Positions 22,528-33,851 of a stretch of DNA of 58,000 bases are shown piece after piece. Numbering within the stretch: position 1 is the stretch's first letter; each line of letters starts with the position of its first letter. The position numbers and the translations under genes were made by a program. The stretch covers positions 19,678,547-19,736,546 of the forward strand of contig NC_081405.1 in the NCBI RefSeq assembly GCF_030272615.1, given 5' to 3'. Below the pieces are notes generated by a model. It saw only the letters and a program-made list of their open reading frames with translations, was not told the origin of the DNA and did not search any database. The DNA comes from Cryptomeria japonica (Eukaryota; Streptophyta; Pinopsida; Cupressales; Cupressaceae).

Positions 22528-24370
22528 CATCCATTCTTGAGAGATTTCAGCCTATCTTGGCTAACACCAACGCTTGGCTGAAAAGTAATGGTGTTAGACT
22601 CATCAAAATCAAGGTTGAAAAAGAAGATGATTCTACGGGGCCTCTTGGATGTAAGTCTGAGATTCAGGTCAACAAAAAGGAAGGTGCATCATCTTCAGGC
22701 ACTAGGATCAAATTGCAGGTTAGTCGAGCAACAATACTTCCTCCTGAGGAGGCAACAATTCATGGGAAAGAGAAGTCTCAGCTTCACATTCATGTGATTG
22801 ATCTCGATGATCCAGAAGAAGGACAACAATCAGATGATGCTCCTAGATCTCTAGCCTCGAAATCACCTCATGAGATTCCCTCTTCAGTCTCTATGGAGCC
22901 TCTATCTCCTCTTGACATAGTGGTGGAGGAGCCTCCTCAGCATGTTGTCCCCATTTCAGTAGTTGACCCTTCTATTGATCATCAACAAGAGAGTCTGCTG
23001 GAAATATTCGAGGATAATCTTGCATGCATTCATCTATCAGAGATTGATACCTCTAATTCCATCTTTGAGGAGTTTATGAAACAGACTTCATGTCCTTTGG
23101 TTACTGAGCAAACCATGGTTTCTATTCAGATGGATACTTCCCCTAGGGTGACCATGGTTGTTCAAATAGAAACTGCTTCTCCTTTGCTCGCAGCTGCTTC
23201 TGAAGGAGAGTTGATGGCTTTACCTCCATGGCTTAGTTCTTTTACCCCAAAGAGGAAGAAGCAAGAAATCTCACCTGATGCCTTTGATCATCAACAACTT
23301 AAACAGTCTAGACCCAAGGTTGCTAAAAAGGCCAAGACTATCTCAAGAGTAACTCTTGATAGCAACAGGATGAAGGTGGCTGAAATTGTTGAGCCTCTAG
23401 CAGATAAGCCACTTGAAGAGATGTCAACTGCTGATTACAAAGTCACAAGGGTAGAATTGGGCAAGCAAATGCAAGAAGTGGTTAAATATGATTCCTAGTA
23501 TTCTATAGCTTCACTAGTGCAATAATATGATGAACTTCTAGCTAAGAAAGATAAGCTAGAAGAGGACAACTGACAACTTGTTGGAGTTGTTCGTAAAATA
23601 AAAAAACCAACTGGTGAAGTGAGTAATCCTACAAGTTCTTATGAGGCATGAGAATCAATCTGGGGAGTTGAGAGAGCTTCTCAAAAGGTACAAGCACTGG
23701 AATCTTGGGTTGATCAACTTCATAATCTATGTGCACAAGTCTTGAAGGAGGTTTTCCAAATGATGGCTAAGTTGAAAACCATTGAAGAAAAAATGAACCA
23801 AGTTTCTGATACTTTCAAATAGAACTTGGAAAAGGTAGAAGATAGCTTGAGTATTTGGCTTAAAATTCCTCAGCAAAAGTTAAGCATTCTTCTAGAATGT
23901 CAGGTAATTCCTTCAAGAGTTGTGTACTTGGAATATCGGGAGCTCTTGGAGAACAAAGCCCTTGTTTTTAAGTCACTTATTGAAGACATTGATGATGCTA
24001 TGAGGCTGCGAATGGAATTTTTTAGGATATGGCCTCTCATTGTTAGAAAGCTTCTTGCACCATCATGGGTCATGATGGAGAATTGTTGATAGAAGAAAAT
24101 GATTTTTCTAATCTACAGTTGAAGATTTGTCAAGAGTGGAAAAGTGAACCATTTTCAGCAACATCCATTCAAGCCTTAGTGACTTATGAAGGTTACTTGT
24201 AGGAAATTCAGTCTTCCTTTGAGAGAAATAATGCCACAATCCTTCATTGTAGTGATGTTATCATGAAAACCATGATCGTGGCCAAGAACACCCATGAACC
24301 AGATCCTGATGAGCTGCAATTGATCATCCAAAAGTTTGAAGGATTCATCTCTTCACACTCTGTAGCTTAA
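22528..24370 (+). pseudogene. U3-ORF type b, middle and C-terminus (5' LTR)
   Basis: Matches 35531-41009 of the 3' LTR. Starts in the SILERFQPILANTNAWLKS region, then an acidic/Ser-Pro low-complexity part, LPPWLSSFTPKRKK (NLS-like) at about 23222-23265, SPDAFDHQQLKQSRPK, and a coiled-coil C-terminus (KLEEDN; WLKIPQQKLSILLE; LIEDIDDAMRLRM) ending DPDELQLIIQKFEG before TAA 24368-24370. Stops after KYDS (23496-23498), in the 23520-23660 stretch and at 23820, plus a frameshift near 24020, break it. The N-terminal half is absent here because the type-a segment precedes it. Confidence 0.65.
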
Positions 24371-24711
24371 GTGTTTTTCAATACTTAGTTGTATTCTTCC
24401 AATTTGTAATCTCTTAGTTATAGTTTTTCTTTTGACAAGTTACATGTAAAAATCTTTTCGTAAGTCAAGTCATTACTTGCACTTTTGTAATTACATGTAA
24501 GGCAACTACAGTTTGAGTTCAATTAGGACTGTAGTTGGAATAAGTCATAGTTAGTCATTGAATAAGTCTTGGTGGTTGAGAGATTCTCTCAAGTTAGTTA
24601 GGATCCTCCCACCTTTTTCTCAAGGCTCCTCTTCTATAAATACTTGAGGGGTCTTTTGTAATCTTTATCTTTTTGAAAGCAAGCAAAAACTCTGCCAAAT
24701 TTGTAGCAAAG
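24371..24711 (+). promoter_or_regulatory. U3 core promoter of RLG-B 5' LTR
   Basis: CTATAAATAC at 24634-24643, preceded by a conserved stretch (GATTCTCTCAAGTTAG, GGATCCTCCCACC) that is also present reverse-complemented near 18330-18400. Transcription probably starts about 30 bp downstream, making the following motif array part of the RNA leader. Confidence 0.7.
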
Positions 24712-25184
24712 AAGTCTTTGAGCTTTTATGTGTAAATTGAAGAATTGAAAGGAATAGAAAAAAATTGCTCAAGCTTTGAGTCTTTGTGCTACATTTTTGA
24801 GTTTGTGTTCCATATTTCCTTTCTTGCAAGTGTTTCTTTGATAACTTAATTGAATTTGATTTGCAGTCTTTGAGCTGCAAGTAATGGAGATTAATTTAGT
24901 TAAAGTAGAAGCTCTATTGGGAAAAAGTTGTAAGACTTTGTTCTGACACTTGTTCGTAACAGAATTTAGAAGTAGATTTTGTGAGAAATAGCTGCGAGTC
25001 TTTGAGCTTATACTACTTCCCATTGTTTTATGTAGAAAGGATGAGATATTTTAGTCTTTGTGCTGTTATAATTTGTTTTTAATCAAATTGCTATAGAAAA
25101 GGGTAGATAGGAATTCACATAATCAAGTCTTTGAGGTTTATATTATTGTCTCCTCCCAAAAGAAGTGACGAAAGTCTTTGAGCT
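24712..25184 (+). repeat. Spaced AGTCTTTGAGCT motif array in R/U5 of RLG-B
   Basis: AAGTCTTTGAGCT at 24712-24724 and 25172-25184; variants at 24778-24790, 24863-24876, near 24932 (weak), 24996-25008, 25053-25064 and 25124-25136. Spacing is about 50-90 bp; spacers are unrelated to each other. The order and flanks match the solo LTR at 17804-18257. Confidence 0.85.
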
Positions 25185-25457
25185 TTTAGGAAACTTCATT
25201 TCCTTTCTTTCATTTCATTTCGAAAGTTGTTACTGATATTTTATATCAAATCACTATCACTTTTCTATGAAGAGAAAAGGATATTGTCTTTCTTGAAAGA
25301 AGAAGAAAGATTGTTGTCTCTTCTTATTTTATTTTAAAGTTGTAGTTAGATAGGGGGAACCTTCCCTTAATTAGGAGAGTTTTACTCACACACTATGGTT
25401 GAAACCATAATTTTGTATATTTCTCCAAGTGTACAAAATTTTCAACCAACATTTTTT

Positions 25458-25475
25458 TGGTGACTCTGCTGGGGA
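25458..25475 (+). promoter_or_regulatory. Primer-binding site 1 of RLG-B
   Basis: TGGTGACTCTGCTGGGGA, seven bases after the LTR end CAACA; a form common in plant Tat/Gypsy elements. The primer tRNA is not assigned. Confidence 0.75.
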
Positions 25476-25650
25476 CACGAACGCATTCGGAAGCCTCATG
25501 CTTTCGTTTGAAGACTAGTGTCTTGCTGATTTAAAAAAAATAAAAAAAGAATAACTTTTCTTGGGTTTCTTGATGAAGAGAGTTTTGAAATACTTTGTTA
25601 GTTTTGTCTTAGAATCTCTGGTATAAATTTGATTGGCCCATCCGAGTCAT

Positions 25651-25731
25651 TGTGGTTGAAACCACATTTTTGTATATTTCTCCAAGTGTACAAAATTTTC
25701 AACCAACATTTTTTGGCGGCTCTATTGGGGA
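25651..25731 (+). repeat. Second LTR tail and primer-binding site (tandem duplication)
   Basis: 25651-25708 repeats the last 58 bases of the LTR (25394-25451), including GTGTACAAAATTTTCAACC, and is followed by a diverged primer site TGGCGGCTCTATTGGGGA at 25714-25731 and the same ATTCGGAAGCCTCA leader. The two units are 257 bp apart. The junction suggests recombination or template switching between two related elements. Confidence 0.8.
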
Positions 25732-26036
25732 TACGAACACATTCGGAAGCCTCACTCCTTCGTTTGAAGTCTAGTGTCTTGCTGATTTTTTTAGAAATTT
25801 ATCACTTTGGTTTTTCATATTTCTCTAAGCTAGAAGGTTTGCGTGTTTATATTCATCATAGGAAGGGTGAAAGTTCTCAAGAAATATCTCTTGTTGAACA
25901 AGCTAGATTCTATTTGCTTACTAGCACATCCTCCCTTTCACAAACTACAAGTTACCCTCCGTCAAGGAAAAAGAAGTCTATCCCAAGTGAAAATTCCCCT
26001 TTCTTTTTCAAACCATTGATATCTTCATCGTCTAGT

Positions 26037-27073
26037 ATGGCTAATCCACCTCCACCTCCTCCTCCCGGTCTGTGGGGAGTAGCTTTTGGTCCTTTAGCCC
26101 TAACCCCACCTCTTCATCCACTTCCGCAAGGTTCCTGGAAAAATCTTCCCAAGTTCCGTGGAGATGGAAAGCAACATCCCAATGAGCATGTCAAATCTTT
26201 CTATATGGCATGTGGTGTTCTTGGAGTAGAACATCAAGATGTTGTTGCTCGTTTGTTCATAGAAACTCTTGAAGGTATTGCAGCAAATTGGTTTTTCAAT
26301 CTTGTTGTTGGTTCAATCATTTCTTGGAACTCGTTGAGAGACAAGTTTGAAGAATGTTTCAAGACCAAAAAGATGAACACGCCTTGCTGGCCCAATTGAC
26401 CCAAATGAAGAAGGATACCCATGAAGGCATGCGTGAATTCATTGCTAAGTTCAACAAATTAGAAAATAGAATTCCTATCAATTCTCAACCTACTCTTGAG
26501 AATCTCAAGTGCTTTTTTATCAATACTCAGTTGCCCGAGGTCAGTTTCTTCTTAAGGCGAGCATCTCTCGCTGATTTAGTTGTTGCTCAATCAATGGCTA
26601 CTAAAATTGAAGACAATTTGATCCTAGTTGGTAAAATAAAAAAGGATTCTAATCAGTCCAAAGGAGGTTCACATATGGAGAGTTCATCTTCTGGTTCTAC
26701 CAACCCAATGGTGCAGAAATTGGCAAATTAACTTCTTGCTTTAAAGAAGCAAGTATCTCAGAATTCCTATCCTATACCATACAAGGATATCCCAAGACGG
26801 ACATATCCTAATGTTTCTGTTAGTTATGCTGCTAAGAATCAACCCAAGTTACCTCCTCCTCCCGAGAGACTTGCGCTTGAACCACCTCCTTCAAAAGCAA
26901 CAGTTGGTTATTATGAGACAGATCAAAATGAGTCTTCTTATTTTGATTATCAGTCTGATGATGTTGCTCTTCCTCAACAACGAGAAGAAGATGTAACTGG
27001 TGACTCTACTATACGCTATATACACTATGATGACTATGTTGTTACTGAAAGGACTCATAGTCAAGCATTTGCC
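26037..27073 (+). pseudogene. gag: Gag of RLG-B
   Basis: Start chosen at the Met before a Pro-rich run (MANPPPPPPPGLW). The capsid-like domain has FRGDGKQHPNEHVKSF, ARLFIETLEGIAANWF and a W.SLRDKFEECF motif typical of retrotransposon Gag (PF03732-like). A frameshift near 26370 moves the frame; it continues LAQLTQMKKDTHEGMREF and then a low-complexity Pro/Ser region with a TAA at 26729-26731. I see no zinc knuckle, unlike RLG-A. It passes in frame into the protease region. Confidence 0.8.
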
Positions 27074-27958
27074 ATGATGACAAGATCTCAGACTCAGTTG
27101 GCTCAACAAGATGAGGCTGCAAAAGTTGCAAGTGGTTTACAATCACCTATTACTATTGCTACAAGGGGAACACCGCTGCCCTACATTCCAAAGGATGCAA
27201 CAAAAAGTCTAGTAAGTAACAACAATCATCCTTTTGCTTCTTCTATTGATCCCAAGCCCAATATGCCTAACCCCAAACCATAATTGGACAATGTTCATCC
27301 CTCCCTAGCTGGTTCGTTTCAAGCTCTCGACATTATTGATCATGCTAGGAAGACCAAGATTCAAATGTCCAAAGTTGAATACTTACAAGCTAATCCTGAT
27401 CAATTTGATAGATTAGCTAATTTTGTTAAAAGTAAGGAAACTCGTCCTATACTTGAAAATACTACCCCTCAAGAACCCAAGAATTTGCCCAATCATTTGG
27501 TGACCATTCCATCTACTACCCAAGGAAAGATAGAACCTTTTTATATTTCCCTGTTGATCAATGGTTTTCAATTGAGTAATTGTGTCTTGGATTCTGGTGC
27601 TTCTGATAACGTCATGCCTGCTAAAGTTGCTCAAGCTTTGGGGCTGACCTTGACCAAAACTTCTGGTCATTGTTCTTCCATGGAAAACAAACAAGTGCCT
27701 CTTATTGGGCAAATCAAGGATGCTCAATTTGCATTTGCAGCTTTTTCAGATAATAAAATAAAGATGACTGTTTTGGTAGTTGACGTTCTTGCGTCATATG
27801 GAATGTTACTTGGCCGTAATTTTTGCAGGGATGTTGGAGGTGAACTCAACATGGATATGATGGAAGCAAGAATACCTGTCAAAGGTATTATGCAGAAGTT
27901 AGTTCCTGAAAGAGAAACCAAGTACACGGTTGTCAAGTCTAATGATCCCCATGCTTAG
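27074..27958 (+). pseudogene. Aspartic protease region of RLG-B
   Basis: Contains NCVLDSGASDNVMPAKVAQ, with catalytic Asp-Ser-Gly at 27590-27598, a flap-like segment, and ASYGMLLGRNF, the second hydrophobic-Gly-Arg signature of retropepsins. The upstream linker reads through one TAA (27281-27283). The frame ends at TAG 27956-27958; a frameshift separates it from the RNase H/RT frame. Confidence 0.85.
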
Positions 27959-28241
27959 ATTCTTTTTGAATCTTCAGGTTTCAGGAATTATTATCTTCAT
28001 ATAGATTAAATCTCATAATTTGCTGAAGATTGTCCTTCTAGTAGCTCCGACATTTCGCTACTTTCAAAAATAAAAAATTCGCTGATGTTGAGCAAGACCA
28101 AGCATCAGAAGGTGGGTCTTCAAGTTCATATATTATGGTTGAAGAAGCTTCATCTCTTGTTGCTGATGAAAGTATTCCACTCCTTCTCAACAAGAAGAGT
28201 TTCACTCTTCTCCTACACAAGATGAGAGTTCATCTTCTCCT

Positions 28242-28847
28242 ATGGAGGAAGATGACAACTTTTCTTTTCATAATGCATCCATTTCAAATGAAGGTAGCAC
28301 TAGTAATTCCAATGAAAATGACAGTTCAAATGCTGTGTGGACTCTTGAGTTTGATGGTAGCTGTGCTACAAATAGATCCAGAGTTGGCATAGTTCTCATA
28401 TCTCCTAAGGGAGAGATCTTCCCTTATTCCTTCAAACTGCAATTCGCTAATACTGACAATACGACTGAATATGAGTCACTTTTGTTAGGAATGAGCATTG
28501 CATTAAAAAGAGGAATCAAAAATCTTCACGACCAGGGTGATGCAAAATTAGTAGTTTGTCAAGTAAGGAGTATATATCAAACTAGAAATGATAGACTCGG
28601 GCATTACCATAATTTGGTATGGGAAAATATTGATTTCGATTCTTTTACCATCTCAGTTGTGCCTTGCGAGTACAATGACAGGGTTGATTCCCTTGTTGTT
28701 TCAGCTACTTTGTTGATTCCCCATCTTGACTTTGGTCAAGATAAATACATTATTGAGTTAATATGCAGACCTAGTGTGCGTGACAATTGGGATCATTGGC
28801 AGATCTTCAATGATGATAAGCAGATTAATAACTTCCTGCAAGCATAA
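28242..28847 (+). pseudogene. Additional RNase H (archaeal-like) located before RT, RLG-B
   Basis: RNase HI fold with the full set of acidic residues in order: EFDGSCATN (Asp at 28353-28355), TTEYESLLLGMSIAL (Glu), GDAKLVVCQV (Asp) and YNDRVDSLVVSA (Asp). This is the Tat-lineage second RNase H, which degrades the RNA strand of the RNA/DNA hybrid. It lies between protease and RT. The same reading frame continues through TAA 28845-28847 and a TAG near 28950 straight into RT, so the domain belongs to the same polyprotein rather than to a neighbouring element. In RLG-A the equivalent domain follows RT. Confidence 0.85.
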
Positions 28848-28979
28848 TATGGTTTCAACAACCTATACTTCGAAGGGAGTAATTCTCCTACTTCTTTGTC
28901 ATCAGATTCAATGTCTGAAACATCATCTGAATTGGATGAAAATATTCTTTAGCTGAAAGGAAATAAAATTCCCAAGGGG

Positions 28980-29842
28980 TTGGTTTCTCTTGAAAAACTT
29001 TTCGATCAACATGATCGTTATATGAAGAGGCGACAACAAGAAAGTGTTGATTCTCCTATGGGATATGAGAAATATAATATTGGCTCAGATGAAGACCTCA
29101 AATTTGTCAATATTGGCAATAACTGCACTTCGGATGAAAGAGATCGGTTTATTCAACTTTTGCGCCAATACCGTGATGTCTTTGCATATTCATACGATGA
29201 TCTAAAATCCTTTCAACCCAAGGAAGTGGAACATGACATTCCCCTAAAGCTTGGTGCAGTTCCCTTTAGACAAAAGAAGCGCCAATATAATCCAAAAATT
29301 TCAGGTACCAATCTTTCTGAGATTCAAAAGATGCTTGATTCTCGGATTATCTTTCCCATCCATCATTCAACATGGGTGGAAAATATAGTGTCGGTGCATA
29401 AAAAGAATGGAGAAATACGTATTTGTGTTGATTTTAGAAATCTTAACTAATTGTCACTCAAGGATAATTATCCATTGCCAGTCATGGATCAAGTTTTGCA
29501 AACGGTGACAGGTTTTGAAATGCTATCTATGTTAGATGGATTTTCAGGATATAATCAAATTGAGGTTAGTGAATTTGATGAACATAAGACTACATTCACT
29601 ACTCCATGGGGTACATTTTCCTACCACAGAATGCCTTTTGGGTTGATCAATGCAGGAGCTACTTTCCAATGAGCTATGGACTTGGACTTTCGTGGTACTA
29701 TGGGAAGATATATTATAGTATATCTTGATGATCTTACTATTTTTTCTAAAGACTGCGAGAATCATCTTTTTCACTTAAAAGATGTACTTGAAAGATGCTG
29801 CAAGCATGACATTTCCCTTAATCCCAAGAAGTCAGTTTTGGG
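28980..29842 (+). pseudogene. Reverse transcriptase of RLG-B
   Basis: Ty3/Gypsy RT: VFAYSYDDLKSF, VEHDIPLK, RICVDFRNLN, DGFSGYNQIEV, TPWGTFSYHRMPFGLINA and catalytic YLDDL at 29721-29735. In-frame stops at 29448-29450 (TAA after RNLN) and 29670-29672 (TGA after ATFQ, where Gypsy RTs have Arg, so probably CGA to TGA). A frameshift near 29842 moves the C-terminus into another frame. Confidence 0.92.
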
Positions 29843-30403
29843 GTGACTGAGGGAAAACTCCTTGGTCATATTGTTTCCAAGGAAGGGATAAAAGTTGATC
29901 CTAAAAGGGTTAAATCTATTCAAACTCTTCCTCTATCATCCAATAAGACTGTTGTTCATTCCTTCCTTGGTAAGGTAAATTTTTTGCGAAGATTCATTCC
30001 CGACTTTGTAGAAAAGACTCATCATATCGTGGATATGATGAAAGGAAAGACTACTTTCTATTGGACTTCAGAAGGAAAAGCTACATTCAATGAAATCAAA
30101 GATGCAACCACCCATGCACCCATGTTGGTATGTCCCAACTACACCAAGGAGTTCATCATGTATAGTTATGCTTTTGAGCATACTATGTCTACTATTTTGA
30201 TGCGGAAGAATTCAGAGGAGATTGAATGTCCTATTGCTTTCATGAGTTGTCATTTGAAGTCTCATGAACTCAAGTATTCCTCTATTGAGAAGAATGCCTA
30301 TGTGGTTGTTAAGGCAATCAATAATTTCTATTTTTATATCCCGAATTCTCATATTGTTGTCTTAGTTCCTAATACATCAGCCAACTCTATCTTAACACAA
30401 TAG
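29843..30403 (+). pseudogene. RT thumb/connection and degenerate first RNase H of RLG-B
   Basis: KLLGHIVSKEGIKVDPKRV and FLGKVNFLRRFIPDF are the Gypsy RT C-terminus. The following RNase H-like part (FIMYSYAFEHTMSTILMR; CPIAFMSCHLKSHELKYS) lacks the first catalytic Asp (normally YTDAS), as is usual where a second RNase H has taken over. Ends at TAG 30401-30403. Confidence 0.85.
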
Positions 30404-31846
30404 GAGTTTGGCACAAAAAGAGGGAATTGGATTGCCAAAATCCAAGAGTATGATTTGGAGATTAGGCCTACAAAGCTTGTTCGAGGAAGAGGACTTTGTC
30501 AGCTGATGGCGGAAGGGACTCCAGAGGAGCAAGAATTGGATGATTCTGAAGATCTTCCCAAGGTACTACTTGTCAGTACTACTGATGAATGGTACTCTAA
30601 TATAGCATTTTTCTTGACTTATGGTGAATGTCCACACCATTTGTCATTCAAGGAAAGGAGGAGTATCAAGTTGAAAGTTGTGAACTTTGTATTATGGGAT
30701 ACTAGTTTGTACAAAAGAGCAATTGATGGTACTTTCCTCTGTTGTGTTGACAAAGCACAACAAACCAAATTTCTGGAATCTTTCTATGACAAGGCTTGTG
30801 GTGGTCATTTTTCCGCACCAGTGACTGCTCATAAAATTTTGAGAGCTAAGTATTATTGGCCTATGCTCTTTCAAGACGCTTTTAGATGGGTGCATAAATG
30901 TATACATTGTCAACAGTTTGTCGGCAAACAAAAACTTGCAGCATTACCATTGAAACCGGTGATTGTTGAAGAACCTTTCCAGCAATGGGGCATTGATTTC
31001 ATTGGTGTGATCAATCCTTCTTCAATTGAAGGTCATTCATATGTTCTTACTGCTACAGATTATTTCACCAAGTGGGTGGAAGCAATACCGATAAAGAACG
31101 CTACTTCTGAGACAGTGTGCAGATTCCTCAAGGAGAATATTATTTCTAGATTTGGTGTTCCATACAAGATCGTGACTGATAATGCAGCTACCTTTTCTTC
31201 CTCTAAAATTTCATAATTTTCTTTTGAATATAGTATTTTGTTAACTCATTCACCCGATTATTACCCCCAAGGTAATGGTCAGGCAGAATCAAGTAACAAA
31301 AATTTGATTTCCATTATTTGCAAGCTTGTGGAAGAAAATCAAAGGTCTTGGCATAAGACTCTTTTTGATGCTTTATGGGCAGACAAAATTCCACCCAAAA
31401 GGGCTATTGGCATGTCACCATTTCAGCTACTTTATGGGATCAATGTAGAGATACCCGTCACTTTGGAACTTCTTGCTTTTAAGTTGGCTAAAGCAATTGA
31501 AGATCAAACTTTTGAGAATTCTTTAGACAAGAGGATCATGTACCTTTCTTTGTTGGAAGAGCAAATAATACAAGTGGTGGACCGGATTGCTCAGCATCAA
31601 CAATAAGTCAAATTCCTTTTTGACCAAAAAACAAAGCAAAGAGGATTCCAAGTTGGTGATCGTGTGTTGCTTTGGGATAATCGAAGGGAACCGAGAGCTA
31701 TACATGGAAAATTTGATTCTCTTTGGCAAGGACCCTTCATTGTTCACCATATTGCTGGAGAAGATAGTTTTATCTTGGGTTATCTTGATGGTACACCATT
31801 TGCGCTGTTCTATAATGGCCAGCATTTGAAGCATTACTTTGAATGA
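30404..31846 (+). pseudogene. Integrase of RLG-B
   Basis: HHCC zinc-binding region (GGHFSAPVTAHKILR; HKCIHCQQF), then the catalytic core with Asp in WGIDFIGVINP, Asp in VTDNAATF and Glu in YYPQGNGQAESSNK, and a C-terminal GPF module (SLWQGPFIVHHIAGED) ending TGA 31844-31846. Breaks: TAA near 31216 within the core with a short frameshifted stretch, and TAA at 31604-31606. The integrase inserts element DNA into the host genome; the GPY/F module can bind chromatin in some Gypsy lineages. Confidence 0.9.
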
Positions 31847-32037
31847 AATTTTGAGGTAACTTCTTGTAAATAATGTCCTTTTCTTGTTTGATTTTTGCTT
31901 TTTGTCTTTTTGTTTTTTTCTTTTTGCATTGATCGACTTTGTGGCCCAATGGATAAGAGGAAGGCACTTAAAGATCTCATTTCTATTCTTTCACAATATT
32001 GAAGGATAAAAGAAAGAATTCCCCAGTCAGAGCTAGT
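31847..32037 (+). other. Short 3' region between integrase and 3' LTR, RLG-B
   Basis: Contains T-rich runs and a purine run GAAGGATAAAAGAAAGAA near 32001-32018 that is the best polypurine-tract candidate, but it ends about 19 bases before the LTR start at 32038, further than usual. Only ~190 bp separate the integrase stop and the LTR, so any accessory gene would have to be in the LTR itself. Confidence 0.5.
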
Positions 32038-32529
32038 TGTTTTCCTCATTTTTATTTTAAAAAATGAAGGACCATTACAAAAAAAATTATCAAAAAATGG
32101 AAATTTTACTCTATGGCACACTTCTCGAGGCAAACTTTCACCTAATCCTTTGACTGTCTTAATCCTTAGTCCATCCTCGAACCACGTTTCAAATTTCATC
32201 GCATTCTGGGTTCGTTTGCTATGTCTTTCCTTCAATGTTGGGTTTTTTCTCCCTGACTACAGGTGGGAAATTTTTGGCTAATTACAAGTGCACTTTATTG
32301 AAAAAAGAACTTCTAACTTACCTTTTATTTCCCTCTTGATGCCTTTTGGCTTTTTAGGTTATGATAGAGATTTTTTGGATGTTACAAGTTAATTTTAAAT
32401 TGCATATTTATAAATAACTTGTAATTCTTTTCTAAAACCCCTATTTTAATGTCTTTTGCTTGTAATAGGGATTTTAAACCCCTATTACATGTGTTAAGTT
32501 ATTAAAACTTGTTGAAGGGATTTTATTTT

Positions 32530-32830
32530 CCCTTTACAAGTAATTTGTAACTTGCACATCTCTCTCCAAAATCCGATTTTGTCTAGAAATGAAATAAAGT
32601 GACATTTAAAACTTGTTATTTTGCACAAAAAACCCGATTTTCTCCATAAAGTGCAAATTGAGGAATTTTGAACTTGTAATTTCATTTCTAAAACCAGATT
32701 TTGCCTTGCTGAGGGAAAACTGACAATTGAAACTTGCTATGTGGGAAATAAAACCCGATTTTCTCTATTGCATATGAATACATGAATTAAAACTTGTATT
32801 TTCTTCCCAAAAACCCGATTTTCCTCTCCT
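32530..32830 (+). repeat. ~60-bp tandem repeats in U3 of RLG-B 3' LTR
   Basis: Same array as 6700-7010; units carry AACTTGYNATTT and AAACCCGATTTTCTC-type segments. Confidence 0.7.
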
Positions 32831-33851
32831 AAGCCAACTTTGCCACAAATTCTTTTGATTTTTTTTGTGGAGAAATTTATAGAGCAAGGAGGCATTTTTT
32901 TTGCTAGGCGGTTTTTGTGAGCTATGGGACACGTTGTTGTTGTTTTAGTAATGATTTAACCCTCATTTTTTTCTAAAACGATTTACCATGTGGTTCTTTG
33001 AATCCATGTTTTGGGGAATTTAAACTTCATGAAGTTGCAATCTCCTAAGGCATTTTTGCCTTTCATACCTAGGCGTTGTTGTTGGAGGGAGATTTGTCCA
33101 CTTTTTGTGCCATTTAACTTGCATTTGGTGCCACGTTTTGTTGCTTATGACGTTTTGGTAAAACATGGCAAGGGTTTTCAAATAAGGTTTATTCTCTATT
33201 TAAGAGTTTTTCTTCCTTCTTTCAAAGATTGGTCATCTTTTGAAGAGGCATTTTTAGATTGAAACAAGGTATGATTTCTTTTCTTTTCTTGTTTCATTTT
33301 CTTGTTTTCTTGTTTTCTTATTTCTCCTTTCTAGGTGTAGATTTGTATATATGTTGCTTTCACCCCAAAAATCGGTTTTGTGAGAGAGATTTTCCCCTTT
33401 GAAAAGCAATTTTTGAATTGCATTGTTCTTCCCCATTTTCCCTCTTTACTTGTATACGGGATTTTTAATCCCGTTACAAGTTGGATGAAAATCATTGTTC
33501 TTCCCTTATGGTTAATTTTTTTTTTTAACCATATTTTGTTGAAATTTCAAGTTGCAAAGATGAAAAAACCCATCCTTTCAAAATCGGGTTTTTAGAACTA
33601 GATTGCATGTCTAAAGTTCTTCCCCTTTTCTTGGAAGTGACATTCCAAAAATCTTCTCATTTTTATCCATGCATATCGCCTATATTCGTACTTTCCATTC
33701 ACGTCATTTCCCGCAAGTCTAATTCTCATTTTTCACTCATTTCTCCATTTTCCATTTTACAAGTATACTTGCATTCAGGTTTTAAAAATCTGATTGCATG
33801 TGTATTCTTCCCAAATTTGTATACTTGTAAAATTTTCCCCAAGATCCAAAA

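Larger units (their letters stand above)
6161..25451 (+). repeat. 5' LTR of RLG-B, interrupted twice, chimeric
   Basis: Starts TGTTGTCCTC and ends CAACCAACA immediately before a primer-binding site. The first ~2.9 kb (6161-9123) aligns with 32038-34935 of the 3' LTR; 22528-24395 aligns with ~35531-41035. Between 17111 and 22527 it carries a diverged paralogue (type a) absent from the 3' LTR. TATA box CTATAAATAC lies at 24634-24643, so everything upstream is U3, including the long ORF. The last ~0.7 kb is R/U5. Confidence 0.75.

Noticed and set aside
24665-25023. Minus-strand ORFs in the RLG-B R/U5
   Set aside because: Antisense to the leader and without features; their repeated peptides reflect the AGTCTTTGAGCT array.
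24712-25184. Reading the spaced AGTCTTTGAGCT motifs as a CRISPR array
   Set aside because: Motif too short and variable, spacing irregular, and the position is a retrotransposon leader in a plant genome.
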